A DNA stretch of 64,000 bases from Oryzomicrobium sp. (GTDB lineage Bacteria; Pseudomonadota; Gammaproteobacteria; Burkholderiales; Rhodocyclaceae), in assembly GCF_021287045.1 (NCBI RefSeq), contig NZ_JAJTBG010000008.1, positions 178,486 to 242,485 on the forward strand, in the 5' to 3' direction. Within the stretch, counting starts at the first letter, position 1; each line of letters begins with the position of its first letter. This document shows positions 17,360 to 25,754 of this stretch, piece by piece. The translations under genes were made by a program, and so were the position numbers. The notes beneath the pieces are model-generated. The model was not told the DNA's origin. It did not search any database and saw only the letters and a program-made list of their open reading frames with translations.

Positions 17360-18076
17360 TCACGTGCGCTGGGGCGCGCCATTGACCGTGATGTTCAACT
17401 GCCCGGCGGAGCTGAAATTCAGGACCACCTGGGCCGACGTCCGGTTGCCCGACAGCAGGCTGCCGTACTTGGCGATCACCGCCTGCAATTCCTGCGGCGA
17501 CGCCGCGCCCCGGTATTCGGCCTGGAAGCCGACGGCCTCATCCAGCGCCGCCTTGCTTTCCGACAAGCCCTGGCTCCAACCCAGGGCCCGCTCCATAGCC
17601 GGCGACTGTTGCAACGCCTCCTTCAACTGGGCGCCGTAGGGGTAGTCGCTAGGAAACTGGACCTGCCCCTGGGAATCGAAGCCGATCTGGGCAGGCGCAT
17701 AGGGAATGCCGTGGGCGGCCAGCAGCCCCGGCATGTTGCTCGAAACGTACTGCCCCAGGGCGTCGATGTTCCGCTGGGTCGGCATCAGCAGCGGGGGAAT
17801 CTCCCCCGTGCCGGACCAGGACTTTCCGGTCAGGTAAGACTCGACGTCCAGGTTGACCGTTCCCTGGTTGGTATCGAAAGCCACGGTCGAGGACGGGGCC
17901 GATGCGGCCGCCCGCTGCTCACCAGCCAGCCGCTCCCGGGCGGCTGCCGAAATGGATACCGGTTCGGCAGATTTTGCCGTGCCCGGATCGGTGGTTGCCA
18001 AGATTTGCCGCTGCACGGCAGGCGTACCGGAGGCGGCATACAGCGAGGCGGCGCCAAAGGCGCTCTGGACGATCAT
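17360..18076 (-). CDS. Hypothetical protein, 238 residues
   Basis: I do not recognise the family. The start at 18076 has AAGGA about 8 bases upstream, whereas the longer reading to 18106 does not. The protein has no convincing signal peptide or membrane helix beyond a mildly hydrophobic N-terminus (MIVQSAFGAASLYAAS). It contains VSISAAARERLAGEQ at about residues 40-55, a short motif I associate with several small betaproteobacterial proteins, and ends in a beta-rich stretch (QVVLNFSSAGQLNITVNG). Codon use and GC look like its neighbours, and the absence of stops over 239 codons with a good ribosome site supports it as real. It is separated from the lipoprotein gene by 188 bases, so probably independent. 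Confidence 0.65.
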   Translation of the reverse strand: MIVQSAFGAASLYAASGTPAVQRQILATTDPGTAKSAEPVSISAAARERLAGEQRAAASAPSSTVAFDTNQGTVNLDVESYLTGKSWSGTGEIPPLLMPTQRNIDALGQYVSSNMPGLLAAHGIPYAPAQIGFDSQGQVQFPSDYPYGAQLKEALQQSPAMERALGWSQGLSESKAALDEAVGFQAEYRGAASPQELQAVIAKYGSLLSGNRTSAQVVLNFSSAGQLNITVNGAPQRT

Positions 18077-18213
18077 GGGAAGTCCTTGGAAGGCGAGTTC
18101 TTCCAAGCAGCATGTTTTATGCCAAACGCCAATCTTGAATGCTCTTCCCGGCTGAGTTCCGCGCGGCCTAACCTGGTGCCGCCAGCTGCGATTCCCCAGA
18201 ACTCATCCCCCCT

Positions 18214-18240
18214 TTAGCACTCAAAGGCAACGAGTGCTAA
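18214..18240 (+). promoter_or_regulatory. CIRCE element (HrcA operator) upstream of rpoH
   Basis: The sequence TTAGCACTC, nine spacer bases, then GAGTGCTAA is a perfect match to the CIRCE consensus bound by the heat-shock repressor HrcA. It ends 29 bases before the rpoH start codon, where a repressor would block transcription or the leader. hrcA itself is not in this window. Confidence 0.9.
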
Positions 18241-18269
18241 AATCAGATCGACCCTTTTGGAGGACCTCC

Positions 18270-19121
18270 ATGACCCAGACCGCTTCGCTGATGCATCTAC
18301 CGGTGGCGGTGGGCAATTTGGACGCCTACATCCAGACCGCCCAACGCTTTCCGCTGCTTTCCGACGAGGAAGAGAAGGCCTTGGCTCGCCGCTTCCGCGA
18401 CGACGACGACCTGAGTGCCGCCCGCCAGTTGGTGCTGTCGCACCTGCGGGTGGTGATCGCCATCGCCCGGGGCTACCTGGGCTACGGCCTGCCCCACGCC
18501 GACCTGATCCAGGAAGGCAACATCGGCCTGATGAAGGCCGTGAAGCGCTTCGACCCGGACCGGGGCGTGCGCCTGGTGTCGTTCGCCATCCACTGGATCA
18601 AGGCCGAGATTCACGAATACATCGTGAAGAACTGGCGCCTGGTCAAGGTGGCCACCACCAAGGCCCAGCGCAAGCTGTTCTTCAACCTGCGCAGCATGAA
18701 ACCGGGCAGCGAAGCGCTGACGCCGGAGCAGGCCAACGAAGTGGCCGCCACCCTGGGCGTCAAGCCCGAGGAAGTGGTGGAGATGGAAACCCGCCTGAGC
18801 GGCCACGATCTGGCCCTGGAAGGCAACCCGGACGACGAGGAAGGCCGCCTGGCCCCCATCGCCACCCTGGCCGATTCGCGCCTGGAGCCGACCCGGGTGC
18901 TGGAAGCCCGGGAAGAGGAGCGCCTGCACAACGAGGGCCTGCGCGGCGCCCTGGCCACCCTGGATGCGCGCAGCCGCCGCATCATCGAGGCCCGCTGGCT
19001 GGCCGAGGACGGCGGCGCCACCCTGCACGACCTGGCCGCCGAATTCGGCGTTTCCGCCGAGCGCATCCGCCAGATCGAGGCCAAGGCCCTCAAGTCCCTG
19101 CGCGGGGTGCTGGCGGCCTGA
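18270..19121 (+). CDS. rpoH: RNA polymerase heat-shock sigma factor sigma-32
   Basis: This 283-residue sigma factor of the RpoH group directs RNA polymerase to heat-shock promoters. The RpoH box QRKLFFNLR is at residues 133-141. Region 2 contains ADLIQEGNIGLMKAVKRFDP and the region 2.3/2.4 block VSFAIHWIKAEIHEYIVKNW. Region 4.2 has the helix-turn-helix TLHDLAAEFGVSAERIRQIEAKAL. The ATG at 18270 is preceded by GGAGG at 18259-18263; an earlier in-frame codon lies inside the CIRCE element and is rejected. The CIRCE site implies repression by HrcA, making sigma-32 itself part of the HrcA response. Length matches the family. Confidence 0.96.
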   Translation: MTQTASLMHLPVAVGNLDAYIQTAQRFPLLSDEEEKALARRFRDDDDLSAARQLVLSHLRVVIAIARGYLGYGLPHADLIQEGNIGLMKAVKRFDPDRGVRLVSFAIHWIKAEIHEYIVKNWRLVKVATTKAQRKLFFNLRSMKPGSEALTPEQANEVAATLGVKPEEVVEMETRLSGHDLALEGNPDDEEGRLAPIATLADSRLEPTRVLEAREEERLHNEGLRGALATLDARSRRIIEARWLAEDGGATLHDLAAEFGVSAERIRQIEAKALKSLRGVLAA

Positions 19122-19142
19122 CCTTTCCGCCCCCCCAATGCC

Positions 19143-19173
19143 AACGGCCGGATGCGCGTGCGCTCCGGCCGTT
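19143..19173 (+). terminator. Hairpin terminator after rpoH
   Basis: Perfect 10-base arms (AACGGCCGGA / TCCGGCCGTT) with an 11-base loop lie 21 bases after the rpoH stop, followed by GTGTTTA. The next gene converges from the other side, so it may serve both. Confidence 0.55.
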
Positions 19174-19216
19174 GTGTTTATGGGGCCTGCACGCGGGCAA
19201 GGCCCCGGTTGCAGGA

Positions 19217-19801
19217 TCAGCCCACCGCCCAGCCCAGGGCGACGAAGGTGAGCAACATCATCACCACCCAGGCGCACAGGCCGGCAGCCAGCACCGAGCC
19301 CCACAGCAGCAGGGCATGGCCGTCGTCGTCACCCATGTGGAACACCCGGTTGACGCCCTGGTAGATGAGCACGCCCACCGCGAACAGGGCGAGGATGGCC
19401 ACCGCCACGTTGAACAGCAGGCTGGGTGCGAAGAAGGCCACCGGCGCGATCCACAGGGGGGTGGGCGCCACCGCCGCCAGGGTGAAGGCGTCCTGGTAGG
19501 ACGGCCGGGCGTCGATCACATCGCCCAGTTGCTGGATGATGCGGGCCATCACCGGCACCGCCACCAGCTCGGTGACGTAGAACAGCACGGCAATGCCCAT
19601 CATCATCTGCCGCCCGATCGTCGGCAGGTTCACCGTCTCGTGGTAAGCCGACCAGGCGTAGAGCATCATTGCCGGCGGCACCAGGGACATGGGCACCACG
19701 TACATCCAGAACATCTTGGTGACCGAGGGGTGGACCTTCATCAGCCAGTCCCAGCCCTCGCCATGGGACGACAGCATCTTCGGGAACATCATCGGACTCA
19801 T
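19217..19801 (-). CDS. Yip1-family membrane protein
   Basis: This is a 194-residue integral membrane protein with about five hydrophobic helices, for example MFWMYVVPMSLVPPAMMLYA, IAVLFYVTELVAVPVMA and the C-terminal VVMMLLTFVALGWAVG. It resembles the Yip1/DUF1282 family, whose bacterial members have no established role. The start at 19801 has an ideal AAAGGAGGT ribosome site. It lies between rpoH and coxC, convergent with rpoH. Its own transcription unit is likely, as it is separated from coxC by about 136 bases on the same strand. Confidence 0.72.
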   Translation of the reverse strand: MSPMMFPKMLSSHGEGWDWLMKVHPSVTKMFWMYVVPMSLVPPAMMLYAWSAYHETVNLPTIGRQMMMGIAVLFYVTELVAVPVMARIIQQLGDVIDARPSYQDAFTLAAVAPTPLWIAPVAFFAPSLLFNVAVAILALFAVGVLIYQGVNRVFHMGDDDGHALLLWGSVLAAGLCAWVVMMLLTFVALGWAVG

Positions 19802-19937
19802 GGCGTACCTCCTTTCAGGCAAGACGCATAGTGCGAACCACTCCCTGAGCCCCCTTGCAACGACTGCCAAGCACCACAAATTCACTGCTTCACTACATTG
19901 AATTGGACCTCGCCGGAGCAGGGCCGTTCTGTCACCC

Positions 19938-20801
19938 TCACAGCCAGTAGACGAAGACGAACAGCAGCAGCCAGACCACGTCCACGAAGTGCCAGTACCA
20001 GGACACCGCCTCGAAGGCGAAGTGGTGGTCCGGGGTGAAATGGCCGGCCTGCACGCGCAGCAGGATCACCGTCAGCATCACCGCCCCCAGGGTCACGTGC
20101 AGGCCGTGGAAGCCGGTAAGCATGAAGAAAGTGGCGCCGTAGATGCCGGTCTTCAGCGAAAAGGTGGCCTCGTGGTACTCGTAGGCCTGGAAGGTGAGGA
20201 ACAGGGCGCCGAGCAGCACCGTCAGCAACAGCCCCAGGGCGAGCTGGCCGCGCCGGCCGCTCTTCAGCCCCCAGTGGGCCCAGGTCACGGTGGCGCCGGA
20301 ACTGAGCAGGATCAGGGTGTTGATCGCCGGCAGGCCCCAGGCCGCCATGGGGGTGAAGGCGTCCTTCAGCCCCGGCCCCTCGGTGGGCCAGGCGCCGTCG
20401 TAGCCGGGCCACAGCAGGGGGGTGTGGGCCAGCCAGGGGATGGCGAACTCGCGTACGTAGAAGAGCGCACCGAAAAAGCCGCCGAAGAACATCACCTCGG
20501 AAAAGATGAACCACACCATGCCCCAGCGGAACGAGCGATCCACCTGGGGGTTGTAGCGCCCGGCCAGGCTCTCGCGGATGACGTTGCCGAACCAGCCGAA
20601 CAGCATGAACACCAGGATGGCGAAGCCCAGGGCCATCACCCAGGGGCCGGCGCCCACCTTGGCGAGCAGCAGGATGAAGCCCGAGGCCAGGGTAAGCAGG
20701 GCCACCGAGCCGACCAGGGGCCACCAGGACGGCGGCGGGGTGTAGTAGCCGCCGGGGGCGGCGTGGGCGGCGAGGTTTCCGGGCTGGGAGGGCAGGGACA
20801 T
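19938..20801 (-). CDS. coxC: Cytochrome c oxidase subunit III
   Basis: This 287-residue membrane subunit of the aa3-type oxidase has seven hydrophobic segments. Family blocks include WFGNVIRESLAG, FIFSEVMFFGGFFGAL with the conserved acidic residue, LLSSGATVTWAHWGL, and FFMLTGFHGLHVTLGAVML. It ends in the typical FVDVVWLLLFVFVYWL. The start at 20801 is chosen because MSLPSQPG is followed directly by the conserved WWPLVGSVALL. It closes the coxB-coxA-coxC order on the minus strand. Confidence 0.95.
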   Translation of the reverse strand: MSLPSQPGNLAAHAAPGGYYTPPPSWWPLVGSVALLTLASGFILLLAKVGAGPWVMALGFAILVFMLFGWFGNVIRESLAGRYNPQVDRSFRWGMVWFIFSEVMFFGGFFGALFYVREFAIPWLAHTPLLWPGYDGAWPTEGPGLKDAFTPMAAWGLPAINTLILLSSGATVTWAHWGLKSGRRGQLALGLLLTVLLGALFLTFQAYEYHEATFSLKTGIYGATFFMLTGFHGLHVTLGAVMLTVILLRVQAGHFTPDHHFAFEAVSWYWHFVDVVWLLLFVFVYWL

Positions 20802-20853
20802 GGCGGACCTCCGGGGACGGCACGTGTAACGATGGCGGTGGGGGCGATGGCGG

Positions 20854-22470
20854 CTAGCGGACCGTCGGCGGGGTGGTGAAGGAGTGGTAGGGCGGCGGCG
20901 AGGACAGGGTCCATTCCAGGGTGTCGGCCCCCTCCCAGGGCTTGGCCCCGGCCGGCTTGCCGCCGCGGATGCAGCGGACCACGTTGTAGAGGAAGAGCAG
21001 CTGGGCCGCACCGAGGACGAAGGCGCCGATGCTGGCGATCAGGTTGAACTCGGCGAATTGCAGGGCGTAGTCGGGAATGCGCCGCGGCATCCCGGCCAGG
21101 CCGAGGAAGTGCATGGGAAAGAAGGTGACGTTGAAGGCGATGGCGGTGAGCCAGAAATGGGTCTTGCCCAGGGTTTCGTCGTACATGTGGCCGGTCCATT
21201 TCGGCAGCCAGTAATACACCCCGGCCATGATGCTCATGGCTGCCCCGGAGAACAGTACGTAGTGGAAGTGGGCCACCACGTAGTAGGTGTCCTGCAACTG
21301 GATGTCCACCGGCACCAGGGCCAGCACCAGGCCGGAGAAGCCACCGATGGTGAACAGGCAGATGAAGGCGATGGCGAACAGCATCGGCGTCTCGAAGGTC
21401 AGGGAGCCCTTCCACAGGGTCGCTACCCAGTTGAACACCTTCACCCCGGTGGGGATGGCGATCAGCATGGTGGTGTACATGAAGAACAGCTGGCCGGCGG
21501 CCGGCATGCCGGTGGTGAACATGTGGTGCGCCCATACCAGGAACGACAGGAAGGCGATCGAGGCCACCGCCCAGACCATCGAGGTATAGCCGAACAGGGG
21601 CTTGCGGGCGAAGGTCGGCAAGATGGTGGAAACGATGCCGAACGCCGGCAGGATCATGATGTACACCTCCGGGTGGCCGAAGAACCAGAACACGTGCTGG
21701 AACAGCACCGGGTCGCCGCCGCCGGCCGCCGAGAAGAAGTGGGTGCCGAAGTGCCGGTCGGTGAGCAGCATGGTGATGGCGCAGGCCAGCACCGGCATCA
21801 CCGCCACCAGCAGGAAGGCGGTGATCAGCCAGGTCCACACGAACAGGGGCATCTTCATCGGCGTCATGCCCGGCGCCCGCATGTTGAGGATGGTGACGAT
21901 GATGTTGATCGCCCCCATGATCGACGACAGGCCCAGGATGTGGATCGCCAGAATGGTCATGTCGTAGGAGATGCCGCCCTGGAGGTAGAGGGGCGGGTAC
22001 ATGGTCCACCCCGCCGCCGCCGCCCCGCCGGGGACGAAGAAGGACGAAATGAGCAGGGTGCCCGCCGCCGGCAGCAGCCAGAAGCTCCAGTTGTTCATGC
22101 GCGGAAAGGCCATGTCCGGCGCGCCGATCTGCAAGGGCACCATCCAGTTCGCGAAGCCGACGAAGGCCGGCATGATCGCGCCGAAGATCATGATCAGCCC
22201 GTGCAGGGCGGTGAGTTGGTTGAACACCGCCGGCTCCACCAGCTGGATGCCCGGCCGCGCCAGCTCGGCCCGGATCAGCATGGCCAGGGCCCCGGCGAAG
22301 AGGAACATGGCGAAGGAGAACCACAGGTACAGGGTGCCGATGTCCTTGTGGTTGGTGGAGGTCAGCCAGCGGCGCAACCCGCCGGGAGGCGCGCCGTGGT
22401 GCTCCTCGGCGTAGTCCCGGGGCGGTTGCCCGGGCACGGGAATGGCGGGATTGGCAGAGTGGGCGTCCAT
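20854..22470 (-). CDS. coxA: Cytochrome c oxidase subunit I
   Basis: This 538-residue catalytic subunit reduces oxygen to water at the heme a3-CuB centre and pumps protons. The block [17 protein letters not shown] carries the CuB His, the Glu of the D-channel and the cross-linked Tyr, as in A1-type oxidases. [10 protein letters not shown] supplies the other two CuB histidines, and [17 protein letters not shown] the heme ligands. It begins with [11 protein letters not shown] after an unusual hydrophilic N-terminal stretch of about 30 residues. It lies 36 bases downstream of coxB and in the same transcript. Confidence 0.97.
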   Translation of the reverse strand: MDAHSANPAIPVPGQPPRDYAEEHHGAPPGGLRRWLTSTNHKDIGTLYLWFSFAMFLFAGALAMLIRAELARPGIQLVEPAVFNQLTALHGLIMIFGAIMPAFVGFANWMVPLQIGAPDMAFPRMNNWSFWLLPAAGTLLISSFFVPGGAAAAGWTMYPPLYLQGGISYDMTILAIHILGLSSIMGAINIIVTILNMRAPGMTPMKMPLFVWTWLITAFLLVAVMPVLACAITMLLTDRHFGTHFFSAAGGGDPVLFQHVFWFFGHPEVYIMILPAFGIVSTILPTFARKPLFGYTSMVWAVASIAFLSFLVWAHHMFTTGMPAAGQLFFMYTTMLIAIPTGVKVFNWVATLWKGSLTFETPMLFAIAFICLFTIGGFSGLVLALVPVDIQLQDTYYVVAHFHYVLFSGAAMSIMAGVYYWLPKWTGHMYDETLGKTHFWLTAIAFNVTFFPMHFLGLAGMPRRIPDYALQFAEFNLIASIGAFVLGAAQLLFLYNVVRCIRGGKPAGAKPWEGADTLEWTLSSPPPYHSFTTPPTVR

Positions 22471-22506
22471 GGGGCCTCCTCGTCTGGGCCGATGCGCTCG
22501 GCTAGT

Positions 22507-23745
22507 TCATTTGCCTGCCGGAGCCTGGGCCATGCCGGCGCCGCCGGCTGCATCCTTGGCCCGGGCAGCCGCCACGTCGGCAGGCTGGACCGCGGCCCCG
22601 GCCCGGTTGCTCCAGGAATTGCGCTCGTAGGTCAGCACCGCGGCGATCTCCAGGTCGGACAGCTGCTTGCCGAAGGCCTGCATGGCGGTGCCCGGGCGGC
22701 CGTGCAGCACTACGTCCAGGTGCCCTTCCACCGGGCCGGTGGCCACCTTGGAGCCGTCCAGGGCCGGGAAAGCGCCGGGGATGCCCTTGCCGGTGGGCTG
22801 GTGGCAGGCGGCGCAGTTGGTGGCGTACACCTTCTCGCCCTGGGCCTTCAGGTCGGCCAGGGCATAGGTGCGGGTCGCGGCGGCCCGGGCAGCGGCGTGC
22901 AGCTGCTTCTGGCTCGCCAGCCAGGCGTCGAACTCCGCCGGCGGCACGGCCTTCACCACCACCGGCATGTAGCCGTGGTTCACCCCGCACAGCTCGGCGC
23001 ACTGGCCCCGGTACACGCCGGGCTCGTCCACCTTGAACCAGGTGTCGCGGATGAAGCCGGGAAAGGCGTCCTGCTTGACCCCGAAGGCCGGCACCCACCA
23101 CGAATGGATCACGTCGGCGGCGGTCAGCACCAGCCGGATCTTCTTGCCCGTGGGCACCACCAGGGGATTGTCCACTTCGAGCAGGTAATGCTCGCCCTTG
23201 GCCGCCTGGTTCTCGATCTGCTCCCGGGGGGTGGCCAGGTTGCTGAAGAAGCGCACCGGTTCGTCGCTTTCCGGCGTGCCGTCCCGGGCCAGGTACTCGT
23301 ATTCCCACTTCCACTGGTGGCCGGTGACCTTGATGGTCATGTCCGAGGCGCTGGTGTCCTTCATCGCCAGCACCGTCTCGGTGGCCGGCCAGGCCATGGC
23401 CACCAGGATCACCGCCGGAATGATGGTCCAGACGATCTCCAGGGGCGTGTTGTCGTGGAACTGGCTGGCCTGGGCGCCCCGGGAGCGGCGAAAGCGGATC
23501 AGGGCATAGACCAGGGGCAGGAAGACCACCACCAGGATGACGCCGCAGATCCACAGGATGGTGGTGTGCAGGTCCACGATCTGCCGGGCGATGACCGTCG
23601 CCGGCGCTTGCAGGTTAAGGGCGAATTCCGCCCGGGCCAGGCCCGGCGGCAGCGCCCCGGCGAGGAACGCGCACAGCAGCGGCATGGTCCGGGGGATGCC
23701 CCGCCGGCACGCCGTCGCCTGTCTCCAGCCATCGTTCTTTTTCAT
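22507..23745 (-). CDS. coxB: Cytochrome c oxidase subunit II with fused cytochrome c domain
   Basis: This is a 412-residue protein starting at 23745, where GAGGAGGGGG lies upstream. A signal peptide (about residues 1-40) is followed by two membrane helices (TILWICGVILVVVFLPLVYA and EIVWTIIPAVILVAMAW). The CuA centre is provided by HSWWVPAFG and by CAELCGVNH followed by a methionine. The C-terminal 100 residues form a cytochrome c domain with the heme-binding CAACH motif, so this is a caa3-like subunit II that takes electrons directly through its own heme c. A conserved distal Met ligand is plausible in GTAMQAFGKQLS. Confidence 0.95.
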   Translation of the reverse strand: MKKNDGWRQATACRRGIPRTMPLLCAFLAGALPPGLARAEFALNLQAPATVIARQIVDLHTTILWICGVILVVVFLPLVYALIRFRRSRGAQASQFHDNTPLEIVWTIIPAVILVAMAWPATETVLAMKDTSASDMTIKVTGHQWKWEYEYLARDGTPESDEPVRFFSNLATPREQIENQAAKGEHYLLEVDNPLVVPTGKKIRLVLTAADVIHSWWVPAFGVKQDAFPGFIRDTWFKVDEPGVYRGQCAELCGVNHGYMPVVVKAVPPAEFDAWLASQKQLHAAARAAATRTYALADLKAQGEKVYATNCAACHQPTGKGIPGAFPALDGSKVATGPVEGHLDVVLHGRPGTAMQAFGKQLSDLEIAAVLTYERNSWSNRAGAAVQPADVAAARAKDAAGGAGMAQAPAGK

Positions 23746-24071
23746 CGACCCCCTCCTCAACGGCGGAAGGGCGGACTTGCGACCGCGCTCCCGGCGAGGC
23801 CAGGGCCCGGGCGATCGGGCCTGGCGGGCGCCTTGCCGGCGGCGGCGGGGTGGGGGCATCCAGCACGCCCCGTTACCCCGACCAGCTGCCGGCAAAGCTC
23901 AAGGCGTGGGAGTGCGACGGCACCGAACAAGTTCCCAGCGGCATGAAGCGACCACCGGAACGGCCCGTCCCGCCTGGGCCGGCCGGAATGGGGAAACGAG
24001 CGGGAACGCGGGCGAAAAACAGGCGGAGGCGCGGCGCGGGAAGCGCCCGGGGCGTGGCCCTACAGCGCCCC
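23746..24071. other. 326-base gap upstream of coxB
   Basis: No gene is supported here. It should hold the promoter of the coxB-coxA-coxC transcript and the end of the SCO gene, but I see no clear -35/-10 pair, operator or terminator. Open frames through it have no ribosome site or known motif. Confidence 0.5.
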
Positions 24072-24692
24072 TCAGCCCCCGGCCAGGAGCCGACGCAGGT
24101 CGGCGACAATGTCCTCCACCGGCGCGTCGTCGCGCAGGTACAGGCGCGGCCGGCCGGCGGTATCGAGCACGTAGGCGCCGGCGGAATGGTCCATGACGTA
24201 GCCCATGCCCCCGGGCACGTCGCGCCGGGCGGCGTAGATGCGGAAAGCCTGGGCGGCGGCGGCCACGTCCTCGGCGCTGCCGGTCAGGCCGACGAAATCC
24301 GGGTTGAACCAGGGCACGTAGCCGGCCAGCTGGGCCGGAGTGTCCCGGGCCGGGTCGATGCTGACGAACACCACCTGGACCCGCTTCGCCTCGTCGCCCA
24401 GGGCCTGCATCGCCGCGGCGAAGCGGGTCAGGGCCGTGGGGCACACGTCCGGGCAATGGGTGTAGCCGAAGAACAGCACCACCGCCTTGCCCCGGTAGTC
24501 GGCCAAGCGGCGCGGCTGGCCCTGGGTGTCGGTGAGCGGCCGGGGAAAGTCCGGCCCCACCGAGGCGCCGGTGATGTCGGTGGCGCGGAAGGGCGGCGGT
24601 GCCGGTTCGCCGCAGGCGGCCAGCAACAACGCCACGGCCAGCGCCGCCGCCAGGGCGCCCATCCCGTTCATCCATTCCGGCCGTCGCCGCAT
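24072..24692 (-). CDS. SCO1/SenC-family copper chaperone lipoprotein
   Basis: This 206-residue thioredoxin-fold protein delivers copper to the CuA site of subunit II. A lipoprotein signal (LLLAAC, Cys27) anchors it to the membrane facing the periplasm. The copper ligands are present: CPDVCP (Cys80 and Cys84) and His169 in YVMDHSAGAYVLD. The start at 24692 has GAGGAGA upstream. It sits between coxB and the divergently transcribed ctaG, which fits its role in oxidase assembly. Confidence 0.93.
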   Translation of the reverse strand: MRRRPEWMNGMGALAAALAVALLLAACGEPAPPPFRATDITGASVGPDFPRPLTDTQGQPRRLADYRGKAVVLFFGYTHCPDVCPTALTRFAAAMQALGDEAKRVQVVFVSIDPARDTPAQLAGYVPWFNPDFVGLTGSAEDVAAAAQAFRIYAARRDVPGGMGYVMDHSAGAYVLDTAGRPRLYLRDDAPVEDIVADLRRLLAGG

Positions 24693-24888
24693 CGCTCTTT
24701 CTCCTCTCGTCCTCTCAATATCCGGCGCGCTCCGCCCGCGCCAGGCCTGGATTATGGCCGGCCCGGGCGGAAAAAATTCTCGGGGCATGGCGGGACGACG
24801 AAACTAAACGGGCCGGGCAGGCTTCAAACCCTGCGAAGCGATCGCCCGGGCGGCCCCGCCGCCCCACCTTCCTGCCCAGGAGATCGGG

Positions 24889-25512
24889 ATGATGCCTCCG
24901 CCCGTGCCGCCCACCAAGCCTTGCGCAACTGCCGCCGCGATGCCCGCGCCGCCGGTGGTTGCGGCCGCCACTGCCGCGGCCAACCGCCGGCTGGTCAAAC
25001 GCCTGCTCTGGCTGGTGGCCGGGGCCTTCGCCTTCGGCTTCGCCCTGGTGCCGCTCTACGACACCTTCTGCCGCCTCACCGGCATCAACGGCAAGACCGC
25101 CAACACTCCGGCGGCACCGCTGGTAGCCAGCGCCCCCGCCTCCCGGGTCGACCTGGCCCGCACCGTCTCCCTCGATTTCGTCGGCACCGCCATGCCCGGT
25201 CTGCCCTGGGAAGTGCGGCCGATCACCGGCCGCCTCGACCTGCATCCGGGCGAGGTCCACCAGGCCCGCTTCGTGGTGCACAACCGCTCGGAGCGCAGCA
25301 TCGTCGGCCAGGCCATCCCCAGCGTCTCGCCGGGCAACGCCGCCCAGTACTTCAACAAGCTCGACTGCTTCTGCTTCCAGCAGCAGACCCTGGCCCCCGG
25401 GGAAACCCGGGAACTGGTGGTGACCTTCATCCTCGACCCGGCCCTGGACCCGGACGTGCGGGACGTGACCCTGTCCTACGCCTTCTTCATCCAGCCCGGC
25501 CCCCGGTCCTGA
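24889..25512 (+). CDS. ctaG: Cytochrome c oxidase assembly protein CtaG/Cox11
   Basis: This 207-residue protein has one membrane helix (about residues 36-56) and a periplasmic domain that inserts copper at the CuB site of subunit I. The conserved Cys in VPLYDTFCRLTGINGKT (Cys61) and the copper motif CFCFQQQ (160-166) are both present. Two adjacent ATG codons lie 6-9 bases after AGGAG; the first is used here. It starts the plus-strand assembly operon and is divergent from the SCO gene. Confidence 0.95.
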   Translation: MMPPPVPPTKPCATAAAMPAPPVVAAATAAANRRLVKRLLWLVAGAFAFGFALVPLYDTFCRLTGINGKTANTPAAPLVASAPASRVDLARTVSLDFVGTAMPGLPWEVRPITGRLDLHPGEVHQARFVVHNRSERSIVGQAIPSVSPGNAAQYFNKLDCFCFQQQTLAPGETRELVVTFILDPALDPDVRDVTLSYAFFIQPGPRS

Positions 25513-25553
25513 ATCTGCCTGAATTCGCCTGAATCCGAACGCCCAACCCCACC

Positions 25554-25754
25554 CTAGCGCACCGCCGGCAGCCAGCCCAGGCGGAACGCCACGAGCAGGA
25601 GTAGGAACAGCATGATGGACAAGCCGATGCGCACCGTCAGCGCCCGCACCGCCCGGGTGCCCTGGCCCCGGTCGCGGTAGAGGAACACCAGCCCGGAAAA
25701 CAGGCTGGCGACGATGGCCAGCAACACCGCGATCACCACCAGTTTGAAGACCAT
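25554..25754 (-). CDS. Twin transmembrane protein (DUF2909)
   Basis: This 66-residue protein has two membrane helices (VVIAVLLAIVASLFSGLVFL and GLSIMLFLLLLVAFRLGWL) separated by a basic loop. It matches the DUF2909 small proteins commonly found among cox assembly genes; the function is unknown. Its start codon overlaps that of SURF1 on the other strand within CCATGG, so the two genes cannot both have long untranslated leaders that avoid each other. It is convergent with ctaG. Confidence 0.78.
   Translation of the reverse strand: MVFKLVVIAVLLAIVASLFSGLVFLYRDRGQGTRAVRALTVRIGLSIMLFLLLLVAFRLGWLPAVR

Noticed and set aside
18234-18269. Earlier in-frame start for rpoH
   Set aside because: It lies inside the CIRCE element. 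The ATG at 18270 has GGAGG upstream and begins the conserved protein.
20884-23946. A 1020-residue plus-strand open frame
   Set aside because: It lies antisense to coxA and coxB, whose motifs are unmistakable. The His/Gly/Gln-rich translation is the usual shadow of a GC-rich gene.
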